Translations under genes and position numbers: made by a program | Notes under the pieces: model-generated | The model's database searches: none | Seen by the model: only the letters and a program-made list of their open reading frames with translations | Told to the model about the DNA's origin: nothing | Assembly: GCA_021151615.1 (NCBI GenBank) | Contig: JAGKXA010000216.1 | Location: 1 to 7,382, forward strand | Length of the DNA stretch: 7,382 nt | Source of the DNA: Cellvibrionaceae bacterium | GTDB taxonomy: Bacteria > Pseudomonadota > Gammaproteobacteria > Pseudomonadales > Cellvibrionaceae | Reading direction: 5' to 3' | In this document: one piece after another, positions 1-6,253 of the stretch | Numbering within the stretch: the stretch's first letter is position 1 | How the letters are laid out: the number at the start of each line of letters is the position of its first letter

Positions 1-71
1 TGCATCAACAGGATGCCAACGGCCACACAAGCGGCCAGGAGATGGGCATATACAATCAGGGTTTTAAACAT
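1..71 (-). CDS. N-terminus of a small membrane protein (partial)
   Basis: Reading the minus strand from the ATG at 71-69 gives 23 codons before the window ends. The peptide begins MFKTLIVYAHLLAACVAVG and continues ILLM. After three residues it is almost wholly hydrophobic, so it is either the first transmembrane helix of an inner-membrane protein or an uncleaved signal anchor. No clear signal-peptidase site is visible. The ribosome site is weak: an AAGG lies about 12 bases upstream. A GGTAGCGC operator-like site and a 12-bp palindrome lie 40-70 bp upstream, which supports a real gene start here. I do not recognise the family from so little sequence and assign no function. Confidence 0.5.
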   Translation of the reverse strand, partial: MFKTLIVYAHLLAACVAVGILLM

Positions 72-111
72 AGTTGTCCGCGCCTTTGTTGTTTTCTTTA
101 ATCAAAGTATG

Positions 112-123
112 TTTACCGGTAAA
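112..123. promoter_or_regulatory. 12-bp perfect palindrome TTTACCGGTAAA
   Basis: TTTACCGGTAAA is a perfect palindrome about 40 bp upstream of the minus-strand start at 71. It directly abuts the GGTAGCGC-type site at 124-137. A symmetric site in this position is a plausible dimeric regulator site, but I do not recognise the regulator. Confidence 0.35.
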
Positions 124-137
124 TGATTGCGCTACCA
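124..137 (-). promoter_or_regulatory. Putative LacI-type operator, copy 1
   Basis: On the minus strand this reads TGGTAGCGCAATCA. It matches the site at 404-417 at 13 of 14 bases and shares TGGTAGCGC with the site at 1856-1869. The central GCGC with flanking GGTA resembles the CG-centred operators of LacI-family sugar regulators. It lies about 53 bp upstream of the start codon at 71. The regulator is inferred from motif shape only. Confidence 0.4.
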
Positions 138-403
138 TTTTCGAACGATTGATATAATCGATAGTCCGGGGTTGGGCATCGCAATAGAATCAGTACGCCA
201 ATGTTTGCAATAAATTATTTGTAACTTGATGGTGAAGTAAAAAAGTGCATTTTCTTAGGGAAAATCCATCTATTTTCTTTGGTAATTACTTTTTTGCCAG
301 CAATGAAAATCATTGTTTTATTGAGCTAACACTTGAATATTCAGTAAACGACTTGCCGGTTGAATTCACACTTATATTTATTGGAATCAACCTTAACGCA
401 TAT

Positions 404-417
404 TGGTAGCGCGATCA
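404..417 (+). promoter_or_regulatory. Putative LacI-type operator, copy 2
   Basis: The sequence TGGTAGCGCGATCA is nearly identical to the copy at 124-137, in the opposite orientation and about 280 bp away. It lies over 100 bp beyond the terminator of the GH74 remnant and over 300 bp from the membrane-protein start. It may be a distal operator for looping or a chance relic. Confidence 0.35.
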
Positions 418-511
418 AATAAAGATGCACAAGTACACAAGTAAAAAAATGTGTGTTTTTCAAAAAATAATTGAAATAGATACGGATTAGGAAGCGGTGA
501 ACTTTATAGGT

Positions 512-555
512 AAAAAAATGATTTTAACCATGGCAGCTCGACTGCCATGGTTAAA
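512..555 (-). terminator. Rho-independent terminator of the GH74 remnant
   Basis: The two arms TTTAACCATGGCAG (523-536) and CTGCCATGGTTAAA (542-555) form a perfect 14-bp stem with a five-base loop (CTCGA). On the minus strand the stem is followed within four bases by a run of seven T (complement of 512-518). It lies about 20 bases after the stop codon of the decayed GH74 frame, so it is the original terminator of that gene, still intact. Confidence 0.8.
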
Positions 556-575
556 CGCTGCGGAGAGTTACTTAC

Positions 576-1182
576 TTAGCTCAGAGCTCGAAGAACTTCT
601 GACATTGCATCGCCAAAGTCACCGTACTGATGTTGATCATCATTGATTTTCACCCAGGAGTTACCCTGATCAATTGAGCGCCAGAGTCTGTCGCCAATAA
701 TGTCACTGCCACCTGCTAGCCAGATATCACCTTTGTAACCTAATACGGCTTTGAAGCGGCAAGCTATGCCTTGAATGTCAGGCCCTTATCGGTACTCATA
801 TAAAAGGTATTGCCAGGTCAGGCGTAGAACGCGGATGCGTTGGTGCGATCTGCTTCTACAATTGCACTCTGCGTGCTGCCAGGTAGTTGATACACAAACT
901 GCGGTTGTACCAACTGGTGCTCAAATGATGTTACTGCCATCAGCAGAAAGGGCGAAATTGCCATCAGAGGTCACACCAGGCCGTGTCTGGCTTTGCCACC
1001 AGTTGTTGGTGTATACACCTGCAACGGCATAAACGTGGTTAGTGTCAGCTGCATCGGTTGCCATACTGAGTGCGCCCTTCCAGCTCCAGTTATATCCCAG
1101 CCGACTCAGTTGAGTAAGGGAATCCAATCACCTAAAACACTGGCAATAGCAAGGTTAACAATAGGGCGTTGTTTCTTGGCAT
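576..1182 (-). pseudogene. Decayed and internally deleted GH74 (xyloglucanase/endoglucanase) gene
   Basis: Minus-strand pieces of a GH74 beta-propeller enzyme are recognisable in order but in shifting frames. An ATG at 1182 opens a signal peptide (MPRNNALLLTLLLPVF) that ends at TAG 1134-1132. Next comes WIPLL (1126-1112) in another frame, then a third frame from about 1105 with NWSWKGALSMATDA and VYAVAGVYTNNWW. This jumps directly to the C-terminal-type NFALSADGSNII and TGA at 923-921, where GH74 proteins have W-A-P. YQLPGSTQS and FYA follow in a shifted frame with TGA at 820-818, then FYMSTDKG, a shift near 735-765, GDIWLAGG, LWRSIDQG and INDDQHQYG, and TAA at 578-576. A GH74 catalytic domain is usually some 700 residues and about 200 codons remain, so most blades are gone. 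The product cannot be a working enzyme. Family assignment is strong; the ancestral substrate (xyloglucan) is inferred. Confidence 0.82.
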
Positions 1183-1653
1183 TTCTCCACTATTTAGGTC
1201 GATTTTATGTGGTTAATGATTCGAAAAATTTCAAATATCGAGAAATAAATAGAAGGTTTCTTATTTTATGTTATATGGAAAACCGTTTTTGGAGATGGCT
1301 AAAGACGTAAGAAATGCCTCAAAGCATGTTTTTTAGGTTTTAAGCAAGCGAGAGAGGCAAAAATAAAGCGAGTGCATGTAAAAATAACTTTTATTCAAAA
1401 CAGTCATTTTTTTGCTCGGTTGATGCAGTGAGTAATAAAATTTTGAGTCTGTGACTCGAGTTAGCTGCGTTTGCCGGGTGACGTCATGCAACTAAAGCAA
1501 GGGTAGCGTTGATTTTTCTAAAACACAGTGCAATTTTCATCAGTGAATTTTATGTGTTTGTCTTATAAATTAGCCGCCTAGAGGAAATCAGTTAATTTCA
1601 TATAAGGGGTTGCCAATTCTTATTATTTGCAATACTTTTGGCAAATTGGATTG

Positions 1654-1663
1654 ACAGCGCTGT
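1654..1663. promoter_or_regulatory. GCGC-centred palindrome ACAGCGCTGT
   Basis: A perfect 10-bp palindrome about 650 bp upstream of cel6A. It shares the AGCGCT core with the sites at 1856-1869 and 2151-2164 but lacks their GGT flank, so it may be a divergent member of that set or a chance palindrome. Confidence 0.2.
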
Positions 1664-1855
1664 TTTGCATATTGACGTGTTGTTTTTATATATTAAAAAA
1701 TCAACAGTAAAAGCTAATAAATATAAAAAGATTCAATTGTTCTGAGTTCTGTCGTAATCAATGATGTCTTTAGTTAACCCTGTCTTAATGTTTCATTAAC
1801 CTGAATAGTTAAATATTTGCTGTAAATGCCCTAGTGATATTGGTTGACGCTTAAA

Positions 1856-1869
1856 TGGTAGCGCTTCCA
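1856..1869 (+). promoter_or_regulatory. Putative LacI-type operator, copy 3
   Basis: The sequence TGGTAGCGCTTCCA is a near-perfect palindrome: the left half TGGTAGC pairs with GCTTCCA with one mismatch. It has the shape of operators bound by CelR-like LacI regulators of cellulose genes (cores such as GGAGCGCTCC). It lies about 445 bp upstream of cel6A. It is the most symmetric of the four copies. Binding is inferred from sequence alone. Confidence 0.5.
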
Positions 1870-2150
1870 TATTGTAATTTTTTCATGTGTACAAGTGTGC
1901 AATGAGATGTTTTTCGCAGAACGGAATCGCTGAGTAGTAGGATAATAACGTTAATGCGTTTGTGTTTCCCTTCAGCTCTCCCCCACATGAAATATATGCA
2001 GTTTTGGTAATTTATGGCGATTTACAGCGCTTTTCCTCTTGGCTGTAATTTTTACCTCAAGGTATGTTGGTGTTGCTGCAGTACCCTCATACCACATAAA
2101 GATCCATTTAATGCCAATAACAATAACAGCGATAAATTGTTAAAAGATTA

Positions 2151-2164
2151 AGGTAGCGCTAACA
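2151..2164 (+). promoter_or_regulatory. Putative LacI-type operator, copy 4, proximal to cel6A
   Basis: The sequence AGGTAGCGCTAACA contains GGTAGC paired with GCTAAC, one mismatch from a perfect 12-bp palindrome. It lies about 150 bp upstream of the cel6A start, a normal distance for an operator if transcription begins shortly downstream. A weak TTGTTA/TAACAA hexamer pair with 17-base spacing (2137-2165) overlaps it, but the match to a sigma-70 promoter is poor. Confidence 0.45.
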
Positions 2165-2242
2165 AGCCTTTATCTTTCAAGCCCGATGGACCGAAAAGCC
2201 GCAGTCGTTTTGTGGTGCCTTGCAGGATGTAAGGAATGTAAG

Positions 2243-2288
2243 CGCCTGTAGTAGAAGGCGTCGAATAATAACGAGAGCTTACAGCTCT
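2243..2288 (+). promoter_or_regulatory. Two small hairpins in the cel6A leader
   Basis: CGCCT (2243-2247) pairs with AGGCG (2256-2260) across an eight-base loop. AGAGCT (2274-2279) pairs with AGCTCT (2283-2288) across a three-base loop. The second ends 14 bases before the AGGAG ribosome site (2303-2307). They could stabilise the mRNA or tune translation. They match no riboswitch class I recognise. Confidence 0.3.
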
Positions 2289-2314
2289 ACTCACTGGAAT
2301 CCAGGAGAACTTCA

Positions 2315-4495
2315 ATGATTACTCCAACAAGAAAGACCTTAGGTCTGGCAATCGCGCTGGGTCTTGGTTTGTCGGCAGCTGGCCAAAGTGCCAATGCTGC
2401 TTGTACTTACAAAATCAGCAATGAGTGGTCTACCGGTCTGACCGGCGAAATTATTGTTACTAACAGCGGTAGCTCAGCAGTAAGCGGGTGGTCTGTGGGT
2501 TGGCAATACACTACCAATCGCCTGAGCGGCTCATGGAATGCAAATGTTAGCGGCAGCAACCCTTACACTGCATCAAACCTAAGTTGGAATGGTACTTTGC
2601 AACCAGGCGGCAGCGCGACTTTTGGCTTTCAGGTTGATAAACGCGGCGGTTCCGCTGAAATGCCAGCGCTGACTGGTAGTATCTGCTCTGGTACTCCACC
2701 CGTGACTACTAGCTCATCTGCACCTTCAAGCATTGCTGTGACCAGCACTTCGCGCTCCAGCAGCAGTACCCCGATAGTGTCAGGTGAGCAGTGTAATTGG
2801 TACGGTTCCTTGCAACCTCTATGTACTACTACCCAAAGCGGTTGGGGCTATGAAAATGGCAAGAGCTGCGTGTCTCGCACAACCTGTGCGGCGCAACCGG
2901 CACCCTATGGCATAGTGGGAACAACCAGTTCTGTTCCTCGTAGCTCAAGCGTACCTGCTACTTCAAGCTCTCGTCCAAGTAGCTCAAGTACGCCTGCGAC
3001 TTCCAGTTCGCGTCCGAGTAGTTCTAGTGTAATTTCGACGTCTACTTCTCGTAGCTCAAGCAGTGTGTCTTGCTCGGAAGGCAATAATCCTTCTTGTTAC
3101 ACCAGTTCATCTCGTCCAAGTAGCTCTAGCGTTCCGGCAACTTCCAGCAGTGTCGTTGCAACTTCAACATCGCGTAGCTCAAGCAGCGTGGCCACAACAT
3201 CACGTTCAAGCTCAAGTGTTCCTGTTGGTCCACGCCTGGATAACCCATTTGTTGGTGCCAACTGGTACGTAGATCCAATTTGGTCTGCAAAAGCACAAGC
3301 TGAGACTGGTGGTTCAAAAGTGTCTGGTTATAACACTGCGGTTTGGATGGATCGTATTGGCGCCATCGAGCCAACAGATGGTTCTTACGGATTGCGTGAC
3401 CACTTGAATGCCGCGCTTGCGCAAAACGCTAACGTAATTCAAGTAGTTGTTTACGACCTGCCGAACCGTGATTGTAAAGCGCTGGCGTCGAACGGTGAGT
3501 TGAAACAAGGTGTTGAAGGTTCAACTCGCTATCGCACTGAGTACGTTGACAAGATTGTGTCAATTTTCTCAGATCCTAAATATGCAAGCCTGCGCATCAT
3601 TGCGATCATTGAGCCAGATTCACTACCAAATCTGGTAACTAATCTGAACGATCCTGATTGCCAAGCGGCAACTGATCCAACCTATGGTTACATTGCCAAC
3701 ACTCGTTATACGCTGAGCAAGTTGTACCCGCTGACTAACGTTTATTCCTACGTAGACATTGGTCACTCAGGTTGGTTGGGTTGGGACGATAACTTCGGTA
3801 AAGCAGTGACATTGATTGGCGATGCAATCAAAGGTGCAACCGGTGGTGTTAATTCAGTTGCTGGCTTTGTATCCAACACCGCAGGTTATACCCCATTGTA
3901 CGAACCATTCCTCGATTCACTGGCTAACAGCGCATTCCCAGGTAGCGGTGGCGGTACTCAAACCCGTCAGGCAACTTTCTTTGAATGGAATCCTTACTTC
4001 AGTGAAGTAGCCTTCGTTCAAGCATGGCGTACTCGCATGATTGCTGCTGGTTTCCCATCAACAATCGGTATGTTGGTTGATACCTCGCGTAATGGTTGGG
4101 GTGGTCCAAACCGTCCAACAGCGGTCTCCACCAGCACTGTGTTGGATACTTTCGTAGACCAATCTCGTGTTGATAAGCGTACCCATCGTGGTAACTGGTG
4201 TAACCAAAAAGGTGGTATCGGTGAGCGCCCACAAGCGGCTCCAGCGCCAGGTATCGATGCTTATGTTTGGGTGAAACCACCAGGTGAGTCAGACGGCGCA
4301 GCGTCTTTGGAATTGTCTTTCGATCCACAAGACCCAGCAAAAGGCTTTGACCGTATGTGTGATCCAACTTACACCTACAGCGCGGGTAATAGCACTGTTG
4401 CAACTGGTGCACTGGCAAATGCTCCGGTAGCAGGTCGCTGGTTCAAAGAAGGGTTTACCGTGTTGGTTAACAACGCTTACCCAGCGTTGCAATAA
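2315..4495 (+). CDS. cel6A: Secreted GH6 cellulase (cellobiohydrolase-like), CBM2-CBM10-GH6
   Basis: Hydrolyses beta-1,4-glucan bonds in cellulose with inversion, outside the cell. The 726-residue product has a signal peptide likely cut after A28 (SANA-A). A CBM2 follows at about 29-124, with the C30/C124 pair and surface tryptophans W38, W74 and W91 in the usual cellulose-binding places. Next come a short Ser/Thr linker, a CBM10 at about 157-202 (starting EQCNWYG), a long Ser-rich linker at 203-303, and the GH6 domain at about 305-726. Both GH6 signatures are present: VVVYDLPNRDC with D386, and IAIIEPDSLP with D435, the catalytic acid. The roughly 420-residue catalytic domain with long loops fits bacterial cellobiohydrolases better than the shorter GH6 endoglucanases; that is inference. 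AGGAG at 2303-2307 lies seven bases before the ATG and fixes the start. It is probably monocistronic, given its own upstream region and terminator. The symbol follows Cellvibrio naming. Confidence 0.96.
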   Translation: MITPTRKTLGLAIALGLGLSAAGQSANAACTYKISNEWSTGLTGEIIVTNSGSSAVSGWSVGWQYTTNRLSGSWNANVSGSNPYTASNLSWNGTLQPGGSATFGFQVDKRGGSAEMPALTGSICSGTPPVTTSSSAPSSIAVTSTSRSSSSTPIVSGEQCNWYGSLQPLCTTTQSGWGYENGKSCVSRTTCAAQPAPYGIVGTTSSVPRSSSVPATSSSRPSSSSTPATSSSRPSSSSVISTSTSRSSSSVSCSEGNNPSCYTSSSRPSSSSVPATSSSVVATSTSRSSSSVATTSRSSSSVPVGPRLDNPFVGANWYVDPIWSAKAQAETGGSKVSGYNTAVWMDRIGAIEPTDGSYGLRDHLNAALAQNANVIQVVVYDLPNRDCKALASNGELKQGVEGSTRYRTEYVDKIVSIFSDPKYASLRIIAIIEPDSLPNLVTNLNDPDCQAATDPTYGYIANTRYTLSKLYPLTNVYSYVDIGHSGWLGWDDNFGKAVTLIGDAIKGATGGVNSVAGFVSNTAGYTPLYEPFLDSLANSAFPGSGGGTQTRQATFFEWNPYFSEVAFVQAWRTRMIAAGFPSTIGMLVDTSRNGWGGPNRPTAVSTSTVLDTFVDQSRVDKRTHRGNWCNQKGGIGERPQAAPAPGIDAYVWVKPPGESDGAASLELSFDPQDPAKGFDRMCDPTYTYSAGNSTVATGALANAPVAGRWFKEGFTVLVNNAYPALQ
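2702..3226 (+). repeat. Serine-rich linker-coding low-complexity DNA in cel6A
   Basis: Two blocks (about 2702-2780 and 2921-3226) encode runs of Ser with Thr, Pro, Arg and Ala, built from repeats such as SSSRPSSSS and STSRSSSS. They flank the CBM10. Serine codons AGC, AGT, TCA, TCT and TCC are mixed, so the DNA repeat is imperfect. Such linkers join binding and catalytic modules in Cellvibrio enzymes and are prone to slippage and recombination. The second block is broken by a Cys-containing insert (residues 253-261). Confidence 0.85.
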
Positions 4496-4803
4496 GCGCG
4501 TCGAGTGAGAGTGAGCCCTGGACAGGCATTTGGAGAGATGCCCTGATCAAGGATGATTTTTTTCAATGGATTCAGGTGGGCGGCGCGGTTTTACTACAGC
4601 TCCCGACCGCTTGCCAGATTCCAAGTGTTACCCGTAAAACTGTCTAGTGCCGACCTTTCACTCTGTGATAGGTCGGTTTTTTTTTCTAATTATTTTGGTG
4701 ATATGCCTCAGCTATGCTATTTATAACTGAATGCCATTAAGGATATGGCGCTTTTGCATGAAACGGACGTACTACTAAAAATTTATAATAACGGAGAATG
4801 ACC
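4496..4803. other. Intergenic region after cel6A
   Basis: About 300 bases with no gene. It has a weak stem GGCAT/ATGCC (4525-4542) with a T run some 15 bases later, then the strong terminator at 4650-4685. The remaining part must hold the promoter of the small gene at 4804. Candidates such as TTGGTG (4695-4700) with TATTTA (4718-4723) at 17-base spacing are weak. Confidence 0.4.
4650..4685 (+). terminator. Rho-independent terminator of cel6A
   Basis: CCGACCT (4650-4656) pairs with AGGTCGG (4670-4676). Inside it TCAC (4658-4661) pairs with GTGA (4665-4668) around a TCT loop, leaving one T/T mismatch. Nine T follow directly (4677-4685). It lies 154 bases after the cel6A stop codon, giving a fairly long 3' UTR. 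Confidence 0.88.
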
Positions 4804-5049
4804 ATGCCAATATCCCCAGAATTAGTTGCCGAAATGCAAGTGCTGCGTATGTTTGATACTAGTACCAGCCAAACAGGGTTGAAAGTTCACTCAGATGCGT
4901 CTTCGGATATTATCTCTGCAACCCGTCGTCTGTTTGAAAAACAATTAACGACGCAAATTGATGGTGGCTACTTAACGCCCTTGGGGTATGAATGCTCTGT
5001 GCATTTGCAACAATTAATGCAAATTCTGAATTCCAAACCGTTGCTCTAA
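4804..5049 (+). CDS. Small conserved protein, TIGR02647 family
   Basis: Encodes an 81-residue soluble protein with no signal peptide or membrane segment. It resembles the TIGR02647 family of roughly 80-residue proteins of unknown function in Pseudomonas and related gammaproteobacteria. Conserved-looking parts are PELVAEMQVLRMFD near the start, TGLKVHSDAS in the middle, ATRRLFEKQL, and DGGYLTPLGYE near the C-terminus. The alternation of helix, charged loop and a Gly-Gly-Tyr-Leu-Thr turn recalls a small winged-helix fold, but DNA binding is only a guess. The start is set at 4804, not the in-frame ATG at 4798, because GGAG at 4793-4796 is one base from the first ATG and seven from the second. 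It lies between terminators and is likely an independent housekeeping gene unrelated to the polysaccharide genes. Confidence 0.85.
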   Translation: MPISPELVAEMQVLRMFDTSTSQTGLKVHSDASSDIISATRRLFEKQLTTQIDGGYLTPLGYECSVHLQQLMQILNSKPLL

Positions 5050-5167
5050 ATTCCTTGAGTTGTTTCATAGCTGGTGGTCACATAAGTATGTTTTGCGGGG
5101 ATTGCATCCGCTGTGGATGTTTTCTCGCAGGGAATAAAACCTATAAAAACGTGGTGAGAGGCCGATC

Positions 5168-6205
5168 ATGCCCACTTCTTTTACATTTTTGGTGAGGATT
5201 TTTTTGTCTATGTTTTTATCTTCAGCGTGTTCTGCGCAAGCAGAAATTTCACGCGTACAATTGAATAACGATACCCTTGCCGCAGAGATTACGCCAGATA
5301 TTGGCGGCCGTCTGTTATCAGTAGCACTTGTGGGGCAGCCAAATTTTTTGCGCGTTGGTTCGGCAGTTTTGAGTGAGCCTAATCCTGTAGTGACACCGAG
5401 CTCTGATAATATTGCGTATTTTGGGCATGAAACTTGGGTCGGTCCTCAGAGTCATTGGTGGTTGCATCAGTTAGTAAATTCTGAGCGTGGTGCTGCAAAA
5501 GCGGTGTGGCCACCGGATCCTTTTTTAATTCTCGCCAAAAATACAGTGCAAGAAAAAAATGCGAATCAGCTGGTTATGCAAAGCCCGAATAGCCCTGTAT
5601 CGGGTGTTGCCTTGCAAAAAACGTTTTTCCTTGTTGACGGTAAGCCCAATCAACTTCGATTAAATGTCAGTGCGCAAAATATTCGCGATTCAAACGTCGC
5701 GTGGGATATTTGGTTTAACACGCGTGTGCATCACACCACCAATGTGTACGTGCCTGTTGCAAGTATGAGTGATGTGCGCGTTGAACATTTTACCGATGCA
5801 ACCTATGGGCCTCTGGAACATAATTTTAGCGATGGATTTTTTGCGTTAGAAAATTTTTCACCCAGTTCACATCAAGGGCGTAAGGGAAAAGTGTTTATTC
5901 AACCTGAGCAGGGATGGATGGCCGCATTTCGCGATAAGCAGTTGCTAATTATTCAATTTGCCTTGCAACCCAAAAGTGCGATTCATCCAGAGCAAGGGCA
6001 AGTTGAACTGTATCAGGAATTTTTAAACGATAGCCTGGAAGAGGGTTTGTTAGAGCTTGAAGTGCATGCTCCCTACAAAACACTGCAGCCGCGTGAATCT
6101 ATGTCGGCGAATGAAATCTGGACACTGTTGCCTTACTCTGGCGAGCAAACTCCCGCCGCACAACGCGCATTTTTACGCAGTCTTGTAGATCAATTGCGAT
6201 TCTGA
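5168..6205 (+). CDS. Secreted DUF4380 protein, probable mutarotase-like fold
   Basis: The 345-residue product starts with a short polar stretch and a hydrophobic core typical of a signal peptide (MPTSFTFLVRIFLSMFLSSA), with likely cleavage after AQA at residue 25. It is therefore probably periplasmic or secreted. A Cys at 21 follows SSA but lacks the usual Leu at -3, so a lipoprotein is less likely. The mature part opens with DTLAAEITPDIGGRLLSVAL (35-54), the pattern that begins aldose-1-epimerase/galactose-mutarotase-like beta-sandwich proteins and DUF4380. GHETWVGPQSHWW (86-98) is a second family-like block. The C-terminal part is beta-rich and ends in a short helix. GAGAGG at 5156-5161 lies six bases before the ATG. 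The substrate is unknown; binding or modifying a sugar is inference from fold and neighbours. It stands 118 bases after the small gene, with no strong terminator between them, and converges on the pectate lyase. Confidence 0.8.
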   Translation: MPTSFTFLVRIFLSMFLSSACSAQAEISRVQLNNDTLAAEITPDIGGRLLSVALVGQPNFLRVGSAVLSEPNPVVTPSSDNIAYFGHETWVGPQSHWWLHQLVNSERGAAKAVWPPDPFLILAKNTVQEKNANQLVMQSPNSPVSGVALQKTFFLVDGKPNQLRLNVSAQNIRDSNVAWDIWFNTRVHHTTNVYVPVASMSDVRVEHFTDATYGPLEHNFSDGFFALENFSPSSHQGRKGKVFIQPEQGWMAAFRDKQLLIIQFALQPKSAIHPEQGQVELYQEFLNDSLEEGLLELEVHAPYKTLQPRESMSANEIWTLLPYSGEQTPAAQRAFLRSLVDQLRF

Positions 6206-6232
6206 TTTTTCGGGCTTGGTGTTTTCTGGTTA

Positions 6233-6249
6233 TCACATTCGTAATGTGA
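6233..6249. repeat. Inverted repeat TCACATT-CGT-AATGTGA
   Basis: A perfect 7-bp stem with a three-base loop, 27 bases after the stop of the DUF4380 gene and just before the two-way terminator. No T run follows it directly. It may be a second hairpin backing up the terminator. TCACA/TGTGA also resembles half-sites for CRP-type proteins, but the spacing is wrong and it sits between convergent genes. Confidence 0.5.
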
Positions 6250-6253
6250 AAAT

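Larger units (their letters stand above)
72..575. other. Intergenic region between the membrane protein and the GH74 remnant
   Basis: About 500 bases, AT-rich, with no convincing open reading frame on either strand. It holds a 12-bp palindrome (112-123), two GGTAGCGC-type sites (124-137 and 404-417), a small inverted repeat CGATT/AATCG (146-160) and the terminator hairpin of the minus-strand GH74 remnant (523-555). The left half should contain the promoter of the minus-strand gene ending at 71. I could not place -35 and -10 boxes with confidence. Confidence 0.5.
1183..2314. other. Long AT-rich non-coding region upstream of cel6A
   Basis: About 1.1 kb without a convincing reading frame on either strand. 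It should contain the old promoter of the GH74 remnant (minus strand, near 1183-1300) and the promoter region of cel6A. Visible elements are a palindrome ACAGCGCTGT (1654-1663), two GGTAGCGC-type sites (1856-1869 and 2151-2164), and two small hairpins in the likely 5' leader of cel6A (2243-2260 and 2274-2288). The 1600-1900 part is very AT-rich, with runs of A and T. I could not place a sigma-70 promoter with confidence, and no small RNA gene is demonstrable. Confidence 0.5.

Noticed and set aside
775..1310. Open frames on the plus strand at 775-1032 and 993-1310
   Set aside because: They run opposite to the GH74 remnant, have no good ribosome site, and give low-complexity or Cys-rich peptides with no family features. 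They are shadows of the decayed gene.
2137..2165. Sigma-70 promoter TTGTTA-17-TAACAA over the cel6A operator
   Set aside because: The -10 hexamer matches the consensus poorly, so it is mentioned only as context for the operator.
3999..4418. 139-codon minus-strand frame inside cel6A
   Set aside because: It lies wholly within the strongly supported GH6 catalytic domain and its product resembles no family I know.
4525..4563. Stem GGCAT/ATGCC followed by a T run after cel6A
   Set aside because: The stem has only five pairs and the T run is about 15 bases away. The hairpin at 4650-4685 is far better.
5105..5123. CATCC/GGATG hairpin with four T between the small gene and the DUF4380 gene
   Set aside because: Five base pairs and a short T run are too weak to call a terminator.
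5221..5235. Lipobox in the DUF4380 protein (SSAC)
   Set aside because: Serine rather than leucine or a similar residue stands at -3, and a normal AQA cleavage site follows. Type I signal peptide preferred.
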